Assembly (NCBI GenBank): GCA_905339155.1 | Contig: CAJPFJ010000008.1 | Coordinates: forward strand, 1 to 61,376 | DNA from: Methanosarcinales archaeon | GTDB taxonomy: Archaea > Halobacteriota > Methanosarcinia > Methanosarcinales > Methanoperedenaceae | DNA: 61,376 bases | Reading direction: 5' to 3' | The notes under the pieces: generated by a model | Seen by the model: the letters and a program-made list of their open reading frames with translations, nothing else | Databases searched by the model: none | What the model was told of the DNA's origin: nothing | Part shown: positions 51,078 to 60,553 of the stretch, piece after piece | Layout of the letters: each line of letters begins with the position of its first letter | How positions within the stretch are numbered: position 1 is the stretch's first letter | Translations under genes and position numbers: made by a program

Positions 51078-52790
51078 TTATTTCTCCTCAATACAGTGGT
51101 CAAGGTATTTTGCATGGCTTGCTTTTATGAACTCATCACATACTTTTCCGGGAGCTCCATCCATGACAATATGTCCCTTATCTATCAATATCGCCCTTTG
51201 TGCGACTTCCCTTATGAAATCAATATGGTGACTTATGAATATTATAGTAGTATTAAAAGTCTTATTGACATTCTTAAGGGCATTTGCCACATCCCTCAAT
51301 GTAATCGGATCAAGGTCGCCAAACGGTTCATCAAGAAGCAGTACTGAAGGCTGTGTAGAAAGAGCCAGAGCAAGAGCAGCCCTCACATTTTCACCCCCGC
51401 TTATCTGGTATGGCTTTACGTCAAGAACCCCAATAGGCAAATCCACTGCCTTAAAAACCGGTTCAGCAAATTTTAAAACTTCTGTAAGCGGATAGCTCGG
51501 GAAAAGGACGCCAAGGATCGCAGGAGTATAGCCCATCTTGGCGAGCTTCTCTTTTCCATTTTCCTCGGGCATATCGGTCATCTTGTACATTTCATCAAGA
51601 TCCACATCCGATATACCAAGCTCCTTGGCGCGTTTTCTTGCTTCTTCAACAACATTTTGTCCCTTTACGCCCAGCCTGAATGCAAGCTGCTGCTTAATAG
51701 TTGTATGCGGTGTAAGAGCAAATTCCTGGTACATTATGCTTGTTATTCTTCTGACCTCCATTCTTTTTGGAGAATACGTTGACATTTCAACCCAGTCATC
51801 ATCTACACGGAATTCAATATCCCCATCATCCGGAAAAATAAGCCCATCCATGGCATGGAGCAATGTTGTCTTTCCGGCCCCGCTCGGGCCAATAAGTCCA
51901 ACCATCTCTCCCTGTTTGAATTCAAGATTTATATTATCAAGATCAAGCACTTCTCCCTGCCTGATAAGCCAGTATCTCTTTGAAAGATTATTTACCTTGA
52001 TCACGGTCTTATCTGAGGTTCGAACTGGCATCGGGATAGCGGGTTTCATATTCTTAAGGAATTTTTTCAATATTTCCTCAGGCTCGCCTTCATCTATTAT
52101 CTTCCCGTTATCAAGCCACAGCACGCGGTCTGCAAGATATGAATGTATTTCTGGCAGATGGGATACAACAATTGTCTTAAGTTTTAATTTTTCATTGACA
52201 TTCTTTATTGTGTCAAGAACTCCCTGTTTTGTTGCCGGGCATGTCATTGTGGCTGGTTCATCAAGGAGGAGAAGTTTGGGTTTTGATGCCAACTGCCTTG
52301 CGATCAACAATCTTTGTTTTTCCCCGCCGCTTAATACCTGTGAGAAATGTTCCGCCTTGGAGTCAAGATTTACAAGTTTTAAGTATTCAAGACTTGTTTC
52401 ATAACATTCTTGATAATAGGGAGAATCCCTGTCCGGGAGCGACTCATATCCGAATTTTTCGGCATAAACGCGGCGCAATACGTTTTCATATGTAGCGCCA
52501 GACCATAACCCGAAATTTCTCTGGAGATGGATCGCCGCCATTTTCATAAGTGTTTTTTTATCTTCTATCGATGCATCCGGTTTTACCGTAAATCCATCGA
52601 GTTCGAAACTCCCGCTCACGAATGGTTCCATTCCCCGCAATACCTTTAATATTGTTGATTTCCCGCCCCCGCTTCTTCCTATTATACCAAGTATTTCTCC
52701 TTCATTTACATTAAAACTTACATCATCAAGTACTCTGATCGTATCAGAATCGATCACATAGTCTTTAACCAGATTATTAACTTTGAGCAT
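51078..52790 (-). CDS. atwA: Methyl-coenzyme M reductase activation ATPase, component A2
   Basis: 570 residues with two ABC domains. Domain 1 has GRSGGGKST (about 37), LSGGEKQRLLIARQLA and LLLDEPATMTCPATKQGV; domain 2 has GPSGAGKTT (about 298), ISGGENVRAALALALS and LLDEPFGDLDPI. The DEPATMTCPATKQ stretch is diagnostic of component A2, which drives the ATP-dependent reductive activation of Mcr in methanogens and methanotrophs. Soluble, no TM. It is a genome marker for methane metabolism. GGAGG lies upstream of the ATG. Confidence 0.95.
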   Translation of the reverse strand: MLKVNNLVKDYVIDSDTIRVLDDVSFNVNEGEILGIIGRSGGGKSTILKVLRGMEPFVSGSFELDGFTVKPDASIEDKKTLMKMAAIHLQRNFGLWSGATYENVLRRVYAEKFGYESLPDRDSPYYQECYETSLEYLKLVNLDSKAEHFSQVLSGGEKQRLLIARQLASKPKLLLLDEPATMTCPATKQGVLDTIKNVNEKLKLKTIVVSHLPEIHSYLADRVLWLDNGKIIDEGEPEEILKKFLKNMKPAIPMPVRTSDKTVIKVNNLSKRYWLIRQGEVLDLDNINLEFKQGEMVGLIGPSGAGKTTLLHAMDGLIFPDDGDIEFRVDDDWVEMSTYSPKRMEVRRITSIMYQEFALTPHTTIKQQLAFRLGVKGQNVVEEARKRAKELGISDVDLDEMYKMTDMPEENGKEKLAKMGYTPAILGVLFPSYPLTEVLKFAEPVFKAVDLPIGVLDVKPYQISGGENVRAALALALSTQPSVLLLDEPFGDLDPITLRDVANALKNVNKTFNTTIIFISHHIDFIREVAQRAILIDKGHIVMDGAPGKVCDEFIKASHAKYLDHCIEEK

Positions 52791-52858
52791 TTAAGATCCT
52801 CCAAAACATTCGGCAATTAATGATTACTAACATATTGCTAACAACACATTAACCATGA

Positions 52859-52872
52859 ACGGTTATAACCGT
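52859..52872. promoter_or_regulatory. 14-bp perfect palindrome in the atwA leader
   Basis: ACGGTTATAACCGT is its own reverse complement. It lies about 70 bases upstream of the atwA start and about 35 bases downstream of a TATA-like CCTTATAAA on the minus strand (52907-52915). A site so placed could block transcription. Candidate operator. Confidence 0.4.
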
Positions 52873-52906
52873 CATACGGCATTTTAAAGCTATAACTACT
52901 ATGCAG

Positions 52907-52915
52907 TTTATAAGG
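52907..52915 (-). promoter_or_regulatory. TATA-like element of the atwA gene
   Basis: Minus strand CCTTATAAA, about 117 bases before the start codon, in the AT-rich gap. The remainder of the roughly 480-base gap (52791-53276) has AT-rich runs and only a doubtful 22-codon frame at 53173-53241. Confidence 0.35.
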
Positions 52916-53276
52916 TTTTTGCCATAAAAAATATCGCAGGTATCGCATAAAGCGTTTAAAACCATTAATAATCTTCGGGGAAAAATAATGTAAATTTTTA
53001 CCTTCAAATATGTATGATTATGATGCTTAGTATATTGATTTTAATATATCATAATATATATATAATCTAAAAACATTTTAGATATTACGATTCTTATATT
53101 AATCTTGAAAAGGGTCTGCCAATAAAAAATATCTAAGACATAAAAATATAAAGAAGAAAACAGAGAAAAAGATATGAAGAACGTGAGAAAAACGCTGGTA
53201 AGGGAATATGATACAAAAATTTTAGTGGCTAAGGTACGATAAGTGCCATCCACGAAATATATGGATGTGAATAAAA

Positions 53277-53609
53277 ATGGGATTGAATTTATTGGACTAC
53301 ATAGTTGAAATTGCTACAGGAGTCGTGTTATCTCTTTCTTTAGCTGTCACAGGCGAGGCGGGAGATGGAAATAGCGAATATATGTTCGACAGAACTAATT
53401 TTGGATGTAGTGTTGAACATCCTCCTGAGGGTTCCGTTGTGAGTGAACAGATGTCCTTAGAAAGAGGTCACCCTGTATCAATTGGTAATGGAGATACATA
53501 CTCATATTATACATGCTGGTTCAATTCGTCACAAGTGATGGATTTGCCATTGGATGTATTTATGTATGGAGCCTCTCCATTGGATGCACCAGACACAAAT
53601 TCAGAATAG
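53277..53609 (+). CDS. Hypothetical protein upstream of pgsB
   Basis: 110 residues. The first about 28 residues are hydrophobic (LDYIVEIATGVVLSLSLAVTG), like a signal or membrane anchor. The rest is polar with three Cys and no known motif (RTNFGCSVEHPPEGSVV, GDTYSYYTCWFNSS). It ends 8 bases before the pgsB start and on the same strand, so it may be part of the poly-gamma-glutamate operon. No family recognised. The reading frame is not strongly supported by codon use, so it is a moderate call. Confidence 0.4.
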   Translation: MGLNLLDYIVEIATGVVLSLSLAVTGEAGDGNSEYMFDRTNFGCSVEHPPEGSVVSEQMSLERGHPVSIGNGDTYSYYTCWFNSSQVMDLPLDVFMYGASPLDAPDTNSE

Positions 53610-53617
53610 GAGAAATA

Positions 53618-54775
53618 ATGTTATTTGAAGCAATGACATTAACCCCTATTTTTTTATTTTTTCGTAATCTTATTAAAGAAAATGATGCAATGAATAATGC
53701 TCATAAATCAATACCAGTAAGAATTTTTGTAAATGGTATCAGAGGAAAAACAAGTACTACAAGAATGATACATGCTGTATTGAGAAATCATTATAATACT
53801 GTTGGTAAAACAACTGGAAGTGAACCTGTCATTATTCACAAAAATGGTGATGAAGAACATATAAAAAGGGTAGGACTTACAAATATAAATGAACAGATTA
53901 GGGTAATGAAATTAGCAAATGATACAAATGCAGAAGCAATAGTATTTGAATGCATGGCTATTGAACCTTCATATCAAAAACTTCTTGAAGAAAAAGTAAT
54001 GAGAAGTACAATAGGAGTAATAACCAATGTTAGATTTGATCATGAAGATGTAATGGGAGAATCTCTTGAAGAAATTGCCGAGTCTTTGTCGAATACGATA
54101 CCTACCAATGGAATATTAGTGGTTCCTGAAAATATTGAAAAACTGGATATATTACAACAGGTTGCAAATGGCAAAAATACCAGGGTAGTATTGGCAAAAT
54201 TGGACCAAGTTCCTGATGGATACGAGAAAAGATTTTCTTTCATGAACTTTAAGGAAAATGTGACTATAGTATTATCAATAGCAGAGATTTTGGGAATTGA
54301 TAAAGAAACTGCATTAAATGATATGTTGAAAACAAAGCATGATATAGGTAAGGGAAATGTTTATACAAAGATTATTGATAACAAATCGATAAGTTTTGTA
54401 AATTCCTTTGCCAATAATGATATTGGAAGTTTGACATTGATGCTTTCATATGTCGAAATTCCAAAGACAAATAAAAAGATAGCACTTTTGAATCATCGAA
54501 AAGATAGGATGAGAAGAACCTATGGTTTTATAAACTTCTTGTGTAGATATGGTTTTGATACAATTGTAATAGCACAGGAGAACGACAGTAACATAATAGA
54601 AAAAGAATTACGTTTAAATGGCTATACAGGTGATGTAAAAGTTCTCACCCCTGAAAGTAATCATATTCAGGAATTGCTAAAGTTGAGCAATAAGGATAGG
54701 AATACATGGATCGGATTAGCAAATATAAAAAGCGAATTTGCTGATTCTGTGATGAGATTTTTTGAAACATACTAG
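53618..54775 (+). CDS. pgsB: Poly-gamma-glutamate synthase PgsB/CapB
   Basis: About 385 residues from the ATG at 53618, chosen for its AGGAG site. Mur ligase-like fold: the P-loop-like VNGIRGKTSTTRMI (about 37), TNVRFDHEDVMGESLEEIAE, NSFANNDIGSL and ALLNHRKDRMRRTYGF. It links glutamate residues through their gamma carboxyl with ATP. A single short membrane segment may be at the N-terminus. It overlaps or abuts pgsC downstream. No pgsA export partner is seen in the window. Confidence 0.9.
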   Translation: MLFEAMTLTPIFLFFRNLIKENDAMNNAHKSIPVRIFVNGIRGKTSTTRMIHAVLRNHYNTVGKTTGSEPVIIHKNGDEEHIKRVGLTNINEQIRVMKLANDTNAEAIVFECMAIEPSYQKLLEEKVMRSTIGVITNVRFDHEDVMGESLEEIAESLSNTIPTNGILVVPENIEKLDILQQVANGKNTRVVLAKLDQVPDGYEKRFSFMNFKENVTIVLSIAEILGIDKETALNDMLKTKHDIGKGNVYTKIIDNKSISFVNSFANNDIGSLTLMLSYVEIPKTNKKIALLNHRKDRMRRTYGFINFLCRYGFDTIVIAQENDSNIIEKELRLNGYTGDVKVLTPESNHIQELLKLSNKDRNTWIGLANIKSEFADSVMRFFETY

Positions 54776-54785
54776 GAAGGATTTT

Positions 54786-55358
54786 ATGGACTACATATAT
54801 GGAATTAACTATCAGGAAGTAATATTGACGCTGGTCATTGGGATTGTTATATCGATGTTTCTATATGAAAAGTACAATGCATTGACAGGTGGAATTATAG
54901 TCGCACCAGTATTGAGTTTATTTTTGTATAAGCCAATTTTTGTAGCATCTACATTGTTAATGGTAGTTATTTTGCATTTAATGGTAAACGTTATAAGAAA
55001 ACGGACGATCTTATACGGAAGGAGGTTATATGTGTCCATCTTGTTCATAGGAATTTCGTTATCATTATTGACAGGTTTAGTGGCAAGATTTATTCATTTA
55101 TTTGGTTATGGATTGTTCTTATATGACGGTACTGGAATATTCAAGTTGCCATTTGTTAATGTAAGTATAAGTGACACGATAATAGATTTAGGATTTGGTG
55201 CACATTATTATGGCTATGTGATAGGATTGTTAATGGTTCCAATAGTAGTCAATGATGCTCAGAATCAAGGTCTTACCAAAACATTGAAGCTATTGTTGTT
55301 TGTAATGACATCTACATTTATAATAATTGGTGGATACAGGTTGATAGTTGCGCATTAA
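54786..55358 (+). CDS. pgsC: Poly-gamma-glutamate membrane protein PgsC/CapC
   Basis: About 190 residues from the ATG at 54786, preceded by GGAAGG. Five or so TM helices: QEVILTLVIGIVISMFLYEK, LTGGIIVAPVLSLFLYKPIF, FIGISLSLLTGLVARFIHL. The PGGxxVPxY-type motif of PgsC appears here as TGGIIVAPVLSL. It forms the membrane part of the synthase with PgsB. It lies 10 bases after pgsB. The gap of about 90 bases after it carries a likely TATA for the TPR gene. Confidence 0.9.
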   Translation: MDYIYGINYQEVILTLVIGIVISMFLYEKYNALTGGIIVAPVLSLFLYKPIFVASTLLMVVILHLMVNVIRKRTILYGRRLYVSILFIGISLSLLTGLVARFIHLFGYGLFLYDGTGIFKLPFVNVSISDTIIDLGFGAHYYGYVIGLLMVPIVVNDAQNQGLTKTLKLLLFVMTSTFIIIGGYRLIVAH

Positions 55359-55446
55359 TATTCACAATGCAGCTATAGAAAGGTATATACTATATAAATA
55401 CTCTAAAAACCTAAATCATATTGATTTAGACTGAGGTATAAAATAT

Positions 55447-56460
55447 ATGAAATTAAGTGGGTTTTTTAAGAAAAAAGATTTAATGAAAGAAGCACAGGAT
55501 TATAAGAATGCGGGAAAATACGACCGTGCCCTGGAATCTTATGCGAACATTCTCAGGATCGAACCAAAAAATCTTAAAGCCTGGTATGACAAAGCCTCGA
55601 TACATCTTACGCTTGAACAATATCTTCCGGCTCTTGATGCTTATAAGACCGTCCTGGAACTTGACCCGAAAAATATAAAAGCATGGCATGAACTGGGATT
55701 CATACTTGTGAATCTTGGAAGACTGGAAGAAGCGCTTGTTGCTTATGACAAAGTGCTTGCATCCGAACCTGAAAATATGAAATTGCTCAATGAAAAGGCA
55801 ATGATATTGAAGGAATTGAAGAAGGATTCCGAAGTATTAAAAATTTACGACAGGCTTCTTGTGAAGGACCCTGATAATGTTAAAATGTGGTTTGAAAAAG
55901 GATTAATGCTATCAGGTCTTGGAAAAGAAGCGGATGCTTTTTTAGCATACGAGAAAGTCCTGGGAATAGACCCGGGTCATGCAGGAGCTCTTGCCAGGAA
56001 AGGATTGATCATAGGAACCAGAAGACAATACGCTGAGAGCTTTGACTTACTTGAAAAATCTATTAAGAGCGACCCGTCTAACTGGAATGCATGGTATGGT
56101 AAAGGAAAAGTTTGGGGATTAAAGGGCAATGACCTTTCTTCAATAGACCGGAAATATGATGCAATGAAAGCATTTGAAACAGCTTTGACCGCATATGGAA
56201 AAGCACTTGAATTAAATCCGAAGGATGCAGTATTATGGTTTGAAAAAGGTGTTATACTCAATAAACTTGGCAAGGCTAATGAAGCCCTCAAGGCTTTTGA
56301 TAAGTCAATTGAAATAAATCCTGATAGCGCGAACACATGGTATGAGAAAGGATTGATTACAAAGGAACTTGTAAGCGAAGCTGATGCACAAAAGTGCTTC
56401 AAGAAAGTAATGGAATTGGATCCTTCACATACTCTTGCCCGACATAGATTAAAACACTAA
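55447..56460 (+). CDS. TPR-repeat protein
   Basis: 337 residues, no TM. Nine or so tetratricopeptide repeats of the form AWYDKASIHLTLEQYLPALDAY, VLELDPKNIKAWHELGFILV and VLWFEKGVILNKLGKANEAL. It is a protein-interaction scaffold with no enzymatic motif. It stands alone, with an ATG in a weak context, and lies 22 bases upstream of the PQQ-propeller gene. The partner is unknown; TPR proteins are abundant in Methanosarcinales. Confidence 0.9.
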   Translation: MKLSGFFKKKDLMKEAQDYKNAGKYDRALESYANILRIEPKNLKAWYDKASIHLTLEQYLPALDAYKTVLELDPKNIKAWHELGFILVNLGRLEEALVAYDKVLASEPENMKLLNEKAMILKELKKDSEVLKIYDRLLVKDPDNVKMWFEKGLMLSGLGKEADAFLAYEKVLGIDPGHAGALARKGLIIGTRRQYAESFDLLEKSIKSDPSNWNAWYGKGKVWGLKGNDLSSIDRKYDAMKAFETALTAYGKALELNPKDAVLWFEKGVILNKLGKANEALKAFDKSIEINPDSANTWYEKGLITKELVSEADAQKCFKKVMELDPSHTLARHRLKH

Positions 56461-56482
56461 ATATTCAAGTGGGATATTTGAT

Positions 56483-57790
56483 ATGAGAAATAATATGAAA
56501 AATTCCAGGATGATAATAATATGTTTGTTATTAATATCAATGCTTATTACCCCCGTATATGCTGCGGATTGGAGCATGTTCAAAAATGATCCTTCACATT
56601 CCGGCTATACAAATGATGCGGTCAATCCTCCGCTCACATTAAAATGGACAAAAGACATTGGATTTGAAACCGACTCATCCCCTGTGGTAGTTAATGATGT
56701 TTTGTATATTGGAACAACTTTTGGCATTCATGCACTGGACATAAGATCCGGAAAGGAACTATGGACATACCATACAAATGGTTTTGTAAAATCAGTTCCA
56801 ACGGTTTCAAACGATGTTTTATATTTTGGCGCAGATGATCGCAAGTTCTACGCAGTGAACGCAAAAGATGGAACACTTCTATGGATAAATGATAAAGCTC
56901 TGGATGGATATGTTGCTTCGGCTGCGGTTGCAAACAACATGGTTTATGCGATGCCAAAAGATGGTTCCTTTTATGCATTTGATATCAGGAATGGTGAAAT
57001 TATCTGGTCCACACTTATAGGAAAAGTAGCTGAATCATCACCGGCTGTTGGAGAAGGAATTATTGCGTTTGGAACTGATGGTGGAGATATAGTCGCGCTT
57101 GATGTTTCAACAGGAAAAGAAAAATGGCGTTATTATACAGGAGTGATTGAAATTAAGTCTTCACCTGTCATAGCGGACGGAACCTTATTTGTGGGGTCAA
57201 ATGACGGATCAGTCTATGCAATTACCATAGATAAAGGGACACTGAAATGGAAATATTCCACAAGTGATAATGTTGAGTCTTCCCCATCTGTGAAAAATGG
57301 TGTAGTATATTTTGGCTCAACAGATTCAAATTTCTTTGCGCTTGATGCATTAACTGGAAAAGTTATTTGGAAATTCCCCAATTCCGGCCCTGTCCTTTCA
57401 GCACCAGCAATTTCAAATGATATCGTCTATTTTGGGACAAGAAATAATTTCATATATGCACTTGATACCAATACAGGAAAAATGCTCTGGAAGAATTCAA
57501 CCGGACAAAATGATAAAGATTACATAACTTCTCCTGCGATTTCAGGCAACATGCTGTTCGCATCAACGCATAGCGGGCTATTGTATGCGTATTCATCAGG
57601 AAATATGGCAACCTCAACACCAACGCCTGCTATTGAGGAAACAATAGCCACGCCAACAGTAACACAAACTGCCAGCCCGACTGTTGCAACGGTTAAACCT
57701 TCACAAACAAAAGGGTCTCCGGGATTTGAATTTCCGGTCTCGATCTTACTGATACTGGCGGTCTTTGGAATGTATCGTAAGAAAAAATAA
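56483..57790 (+). CDS. Secreted PQQ-like beta-propeller protein with PGF-CTERM
   Basis: 435 residues. Signal peptide at about 8-28 (MIIICLLLISMLITPVYA); then repeats such as DVLYIGTTFGIHALDIRSGK, ELWTYHTNG and VYFGSTDSNFFALDALTGKV of the PQQ/quinoprotein-like eight-bladed propeller. A Thr/Pro-rich stalk follows (TPTPAIEETIATPTVTQTAS) and a PGF-CTERM tail (SPGFEFPVSILLILAVFGMY, then RKKK) that would be cleaved by an archaeosortase to anchor the protein on the surface. No catalytic residues are evident. Followed by the amidohydrolase after 6 bases. Confidence 0.88.
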   Translation: MRNNMKNSRMIIICLLLISMLITPVYAADWSMFKNDPSHSGYTNDAVNPPLTLKWTKDIGFETDSSPVVVNDVLYIGTTFGIHALDIRSGKELWTYHTNGFVKSVPTVSNDVLYFGADDRKFYAVNAKDGTLLWINDKALDGYVASAAVANNMVYAMPKDGSFYAFDIRNGEIIWSTLIGKVAESSPAVGEGIIAFGTDGGDIVALDVSTGKEKWRYYTGVIEIKSSPVIADGTLFVGSNDGSVYAITIDKGTLKWKYSTSDNVESSPSVKNGVVYFGSTDSNFFALDALTGKVIWKFPNSGPVLSAPAISNDIVYFGTRNNFIYALDTNTGKMLWKNSTGQNDKDYITSPAISGNMLFASTHSGLLYAYSSGNMATSTPTPAIEETIATPTVTQTASPTVATVKPSQTKGSPGFEFPVSILLILAVFGMYRKKK

Positions 57791-57796
57791 CAACAC

Positions 57797-58837
57797 ATGC
57801 AAACCCTAAAGGGAACAATAATATACGGCGATGAGTTTGAACCAATTGATGGTTATATTACTATAGATGATGGCATAATAAAGAAGATTGAAGAAAGCAC
57901 CGTTGCCACTGATGTAATAATCGCTCCCTGCTTTGTGAATGCACATACTCACATAGGAGATTCGGTCATAAAAGACCCCCCTTTTTTACCCCTTCCTGAA
58001 CTGGTGCAACCTCCTGACGGATTGAAACACAGGATCTTAAGGGAAACCTCTTATTCCGATCTGGTTTCTTCAATGAAGGCAAGCATTGAAGACATGATAC
58101 AAACAGGAACCTGCGCTTTTTGTGACTTTCGTGAAGGTGGTTATGCCGGAGTGCAGGCTCTTCATGACGCCATCGGAAATGATCCACGCATTAAAACTTT
58201 GATTTTCGGACGGCCTGATGATGAAGGTATGAATTATCTTGATTCTTGCGATGGAACCGGGCTTAGTAGCACGAACGACCTTGAACCTGGATATATCCAG
58301 GATATTTTAAAACAAACGAGGGAAAAAAAGAAGAAATTTGCACTCCATGCAGGTGAAAGGGATCAAACAGATATTTTAAGTGCGCTTGAGCTTGGTCCGG
58401 ATTTCCTGATACATCTTACAACGGCGGGAGAAAAAAATATAAAGGATATTGCAGATGCAAACATTCCTGTTGTGGTCTGCCCGCGCTCGAATTACATCAC
58501 GAGGTCCGGGATTCCCCCAATTGCGAAAATGCTTGATGCAGGGATTCTTGTTGCTGTGGGCACTGATAATGTAATGCTTAATTCCGTTAATATGTTCTCT
58601 GAGATGGAATTTCTTGTTAAAACAAATCTTTACGATGATAGGCAAGTATTTAAACTGTGCACACTAAATGGAGCAAAAATATTAGGTATGGATAAAGAAT
58701 CAGGCTCCATAAAAATAGGGAAAAAAGCAAGATTGATGATCTTGACTAAAAAATCTTATAATATGCAGGGAATACAAAATCCATTGAGTGGTTTGGTGAG
58801 GCGGGCCAGACCGGATGATATTATTAGGATAATTTAA
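57797..58837 (+). CDS. Amidohydrolase (chlorohydrolase/cytosine deaminase-like)
   Basis: 346 residues. Metal ligands: NAHTHIGD (about 49-56), FALHAGE (about 181), HLTTAGE and VGTDNVMLN (about 254). Composite amidohydrolase fold of the ATZ/TRZ branch. The N-terminal beta sandwich (MQTLKGTIIYGDEFEPIDG) and the C-terminal strand fit. It would remove an amino group from a heterocycle, but the substrate is unknown. Same strand and 6 bases after the PQQ gene. Shorter than SAH deaminases (about 430). Confidence 0.82.
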   Translation: MQTLKGTIIYGDEFEPIDGYITIDDGIIKKIEESTVATDVIIAPCFVNAHTHIGDSVIKDPPFLPLPELVQPPDGLKHRILRETSYSDLVSSMKASIEDMIQTGTCAFCDFREGGYAGVQALHDAIGNDPRIKTLIFGRPDDEGMNYLDSCDGTGLSSTNDLEPGYIQDILKQTREKKKKFALHAGERDQTDILSALELGPDFLIHLTTAGEKNIKDIADANIPVVVCPRSNYITRSGIPPIAKMLDAGILVAVGTDNVMLNSVNMFSEMEFLVKTNLYDDRQVFKLCTLNGAKILGMDKESGSIKIGKKARLMILTKKSYNMQGIQNPLSGLVRRARPDDIIRII

Positions 58838-58857
58838 TAAATTGAAGGAGGAAAATT

Positions 58858-59304
58858 ATGGCCAGTAGATTGTATACAAAAATATTGATTGCAACAGATG
58901 GTTCGGAATATACAAAAAATGCGGTTGATTACGGTATCGACCTTGCAAAGAACACGGGAGCAAAGCTTCTTACAATTTATGTTGTTGATACTGCTGCTTT
59001 TGCTTCAATCCCCATGGATGCTGCGTGGGAGAGCATGTATGAGCTTCTTAAACAGGAAGGAGACCAGGCTATAAAATATGTGTCAGAAAGAGCAGAAGCA
59101 GAAGGATTGCAAGTTGAAGGAAATTTAATTGAAGGGCATCCTGGTGACGAAATAATAAAATATTCTGAAAGTAACGCGGTCTCCCTCATTGTATTGGGAA
59201 CCCTGGGAAAGAGCGGGCTTGACAGGTTCCTTCTGGGAAGCGTTGCCGAGAAAGTAGTTCGCAATTCAAAAATACCAGTGCTGGTTGTCCGCGCTAAAAA
59301 ATAA
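58858..59304 (+). CDS. Universal stress protein (UspA family)
   Basis: 148 residues. ILIATDGSEYTKNAVDYGID at the N-terminus and LGTLGKSGLDRFLLGSVAEKVV with the ATP-binding pattern G-x2-G-x9-G-S. It is the ATP-binding USP class. Ribosome site GGAGGAAAATT precedes the ATG. It lies in a run of same-strand genes with the CBS protein after 18 bases, a common pairing in archaea where both sense nucleotides. Confidence 0.94.
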   Translation: MASRLYTKILIATDGSEYTKNAVDYGIDLAKNTGAKLLTIYVVDTAAFASIPMDAAWESMYELLKQEGDQAIKYVSERAEAEGLQVEGNLIEGHPGDEIIKYSESNAVSLIVLGTLGKSGLDRFLLGSVAEKVVRNSKIPVLVVRAKK

Positions 59305-59322
59305 AAAAAAGGGAGACAAAAA

Positions 59323-60183
59323 ATGCCGAATACGCCGCAAAGCATAAAAGTTGATGACGTGATGGTCAGGGACGTTGCCCGCGCTGAATTGCCCGGATCA
59401 AGGGATGAAGTTCTTGAAATCTTAAAGTCAAAGCATATTTCTGGAGTTCCGATAGTAAAAGGCAGCGAACTGGCAGGGATCGTTACAAGGACTGATCTAT
59501 TGAAACATCCTGAAGAGGAACAGATAGCGCTACTGATGACGAGAAATCCCATTACCATCACATCCGATAAATCGATCGTAGATGCAGCCCGGATAATCCT
59601 GAATAATAATATTCGGCGTTTGCCGGTTGTTGAAGATAGTATACTTACAGGCCTTATAACCATAGCTGATATTGTGGGCGCAATAGGAAGACTGAATATT
59701 ACTACCCCAATAAGTGATTATATTGGAAATGGCGTGGTTTCGGTATGGAGCGAAACACCTCTTTGTGTGGTTGGTGAGATCATGGAGCTTGCCGACGTTA
59801 AAGCAGTTCCAATGCTGGATTCGACACTTACACTGGTTGGGGTCGCATCTGATAAGGATCTAATAAGCGCAAGCATGATCGAGGATAAGACTGAGATGTC
59901 AAATATGTCTGCGGGATCTGATGATGATGCCTGGACATGGGAATCCATGCGGGACACCATGAGCCTGTATTACAGCGTCTCTAAGATCCAGCTTCCTGAT
60001 TCGCCTGTGAAAGAAATAATAAAATTAAAAGGTGAACCTGAAACTGCACTGCTAAGCTCGGCAGTAAGTGAATGTGCGCGTAAAATGAAGCGCCATAGAA
60101 TTGATCAGCTACCAGTTGTCACCAACACAAAAAAGCTACTGGGTTTGGTACGCGATAAAGATCTGTTAAGGGCAATAGTATGA
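59323..60183 (+). CDS. Protein with four CBS motifs
   Basis: 286 residues made of two CBS pairs: VDDVMVRDVARAELPGSRD, ISGVPIVKGSELAGIVTRTD, NPITITSDKSIVDAARIILN, RRLPVVEDSILTGLITIADI, and in the second half VVGEIMELADVKAVPMLDS and RIDQLPVVTNTKKLLGLVRD. CBS pairs bind AMP/ATP or SAM and act as energy sensors. No enzymatic partner domain is fused. It follows the UspA gene and precedes a small winged-helix gene. Confidence 0.92.
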   Translation: MPNTPQSIKVDDVMVRDVARAELPGSRDEVLEILKSKHISGVPIVKGSELAGIVTRTDLLKHPEEEQIALLMTRNPITITSDKSIVDAARIILNNNIRRLPVVEDSILTGLITIADIVGAIGRLNITTPISDYIGNGVVSVWSETPLCVVGEIMELADVKAVPMLDSTLTLVGVASDKDLISASMIEDKTEMSNMSAGSDDDAWTWESMRDTMSLYYSVSKIQLPDSPVKEIIKLKGEPETALLSSAVSECARKMKRHRIDQLPVVTNTKKLLGLVRDKDLLRAIV

Positions 60184-60202
60184 CGTAAATCAAATATTTA
60201 AC

Positions 60203-60523
60203 ATGATAAAAACAACAGATAAATATCCTTATTCTGAAACTGCGGCAATGCAAAATGTTTATACACGGAAGATATTGCAGCTTTCACCTTCAGTAAAGCT
60301 TGTTTTTAAAGTGCTTGAATTCAAGGGACTCTTGACCCAGAAAGAACTTGTCTCTGAAAGTTATCTTCCTCCCCGCACTGTGCGATATGCCCTGAACATA
60401 CTTAAGAGAGAAGGGATACTGGAAGAACGCCTCTATTATAAGGATGCGCGGCAGTGCCTTTATGGTGTGAAAACTCCACAAACTGATGAGTTATTATCAA
60501 ACTTTGCATGCGGTATGGTATGA
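60203..60523 (+). CDS. Winged-helix transcriptional regulator (MarR-like)
   Basis: 106 residues. LSPSVKLVFKVLEFKGLLTQ, KELVSESYLPPRTVRYALNI and LKREGILEERLYYKDARQCL form a winged helix (helix-turn-helix at about 45-80). No sensor domain. It lies 19 bases after the CBS gene, so it may regulate that small cluster. Exact family within the MarR/ArsR superfamily is not certain. Confidence 0.85.
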   Translation: MIKTTDKYPYSETAAMQNVYTRKILQLSPSVKLVFKVLEFKGLLTQKELVSESYLPPRTVRYALNILKREGILEERLYYKDARQCLYGVKTPQTDELLSNFACGMV

Positions 60524-60553
60524 TTTATATATTTTTAAACTAACTGGAAGCAC

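Noticed and set aside
53173..53241. 22-codon frame (MKNVRKTLVREYDTKIL...) upstream of the pgsB operon
   Set aside because: Too short, no strong ribosome site and no overlap with another gene; not enough support to call a leader peptide.
53041..53253. 70-codon minus-strand frame in the AT-rich gap upstream of atwA
   Set aside because: Phe/Ser/Ile-rich chance frame in AT-rich DNA without ribosome site or family.
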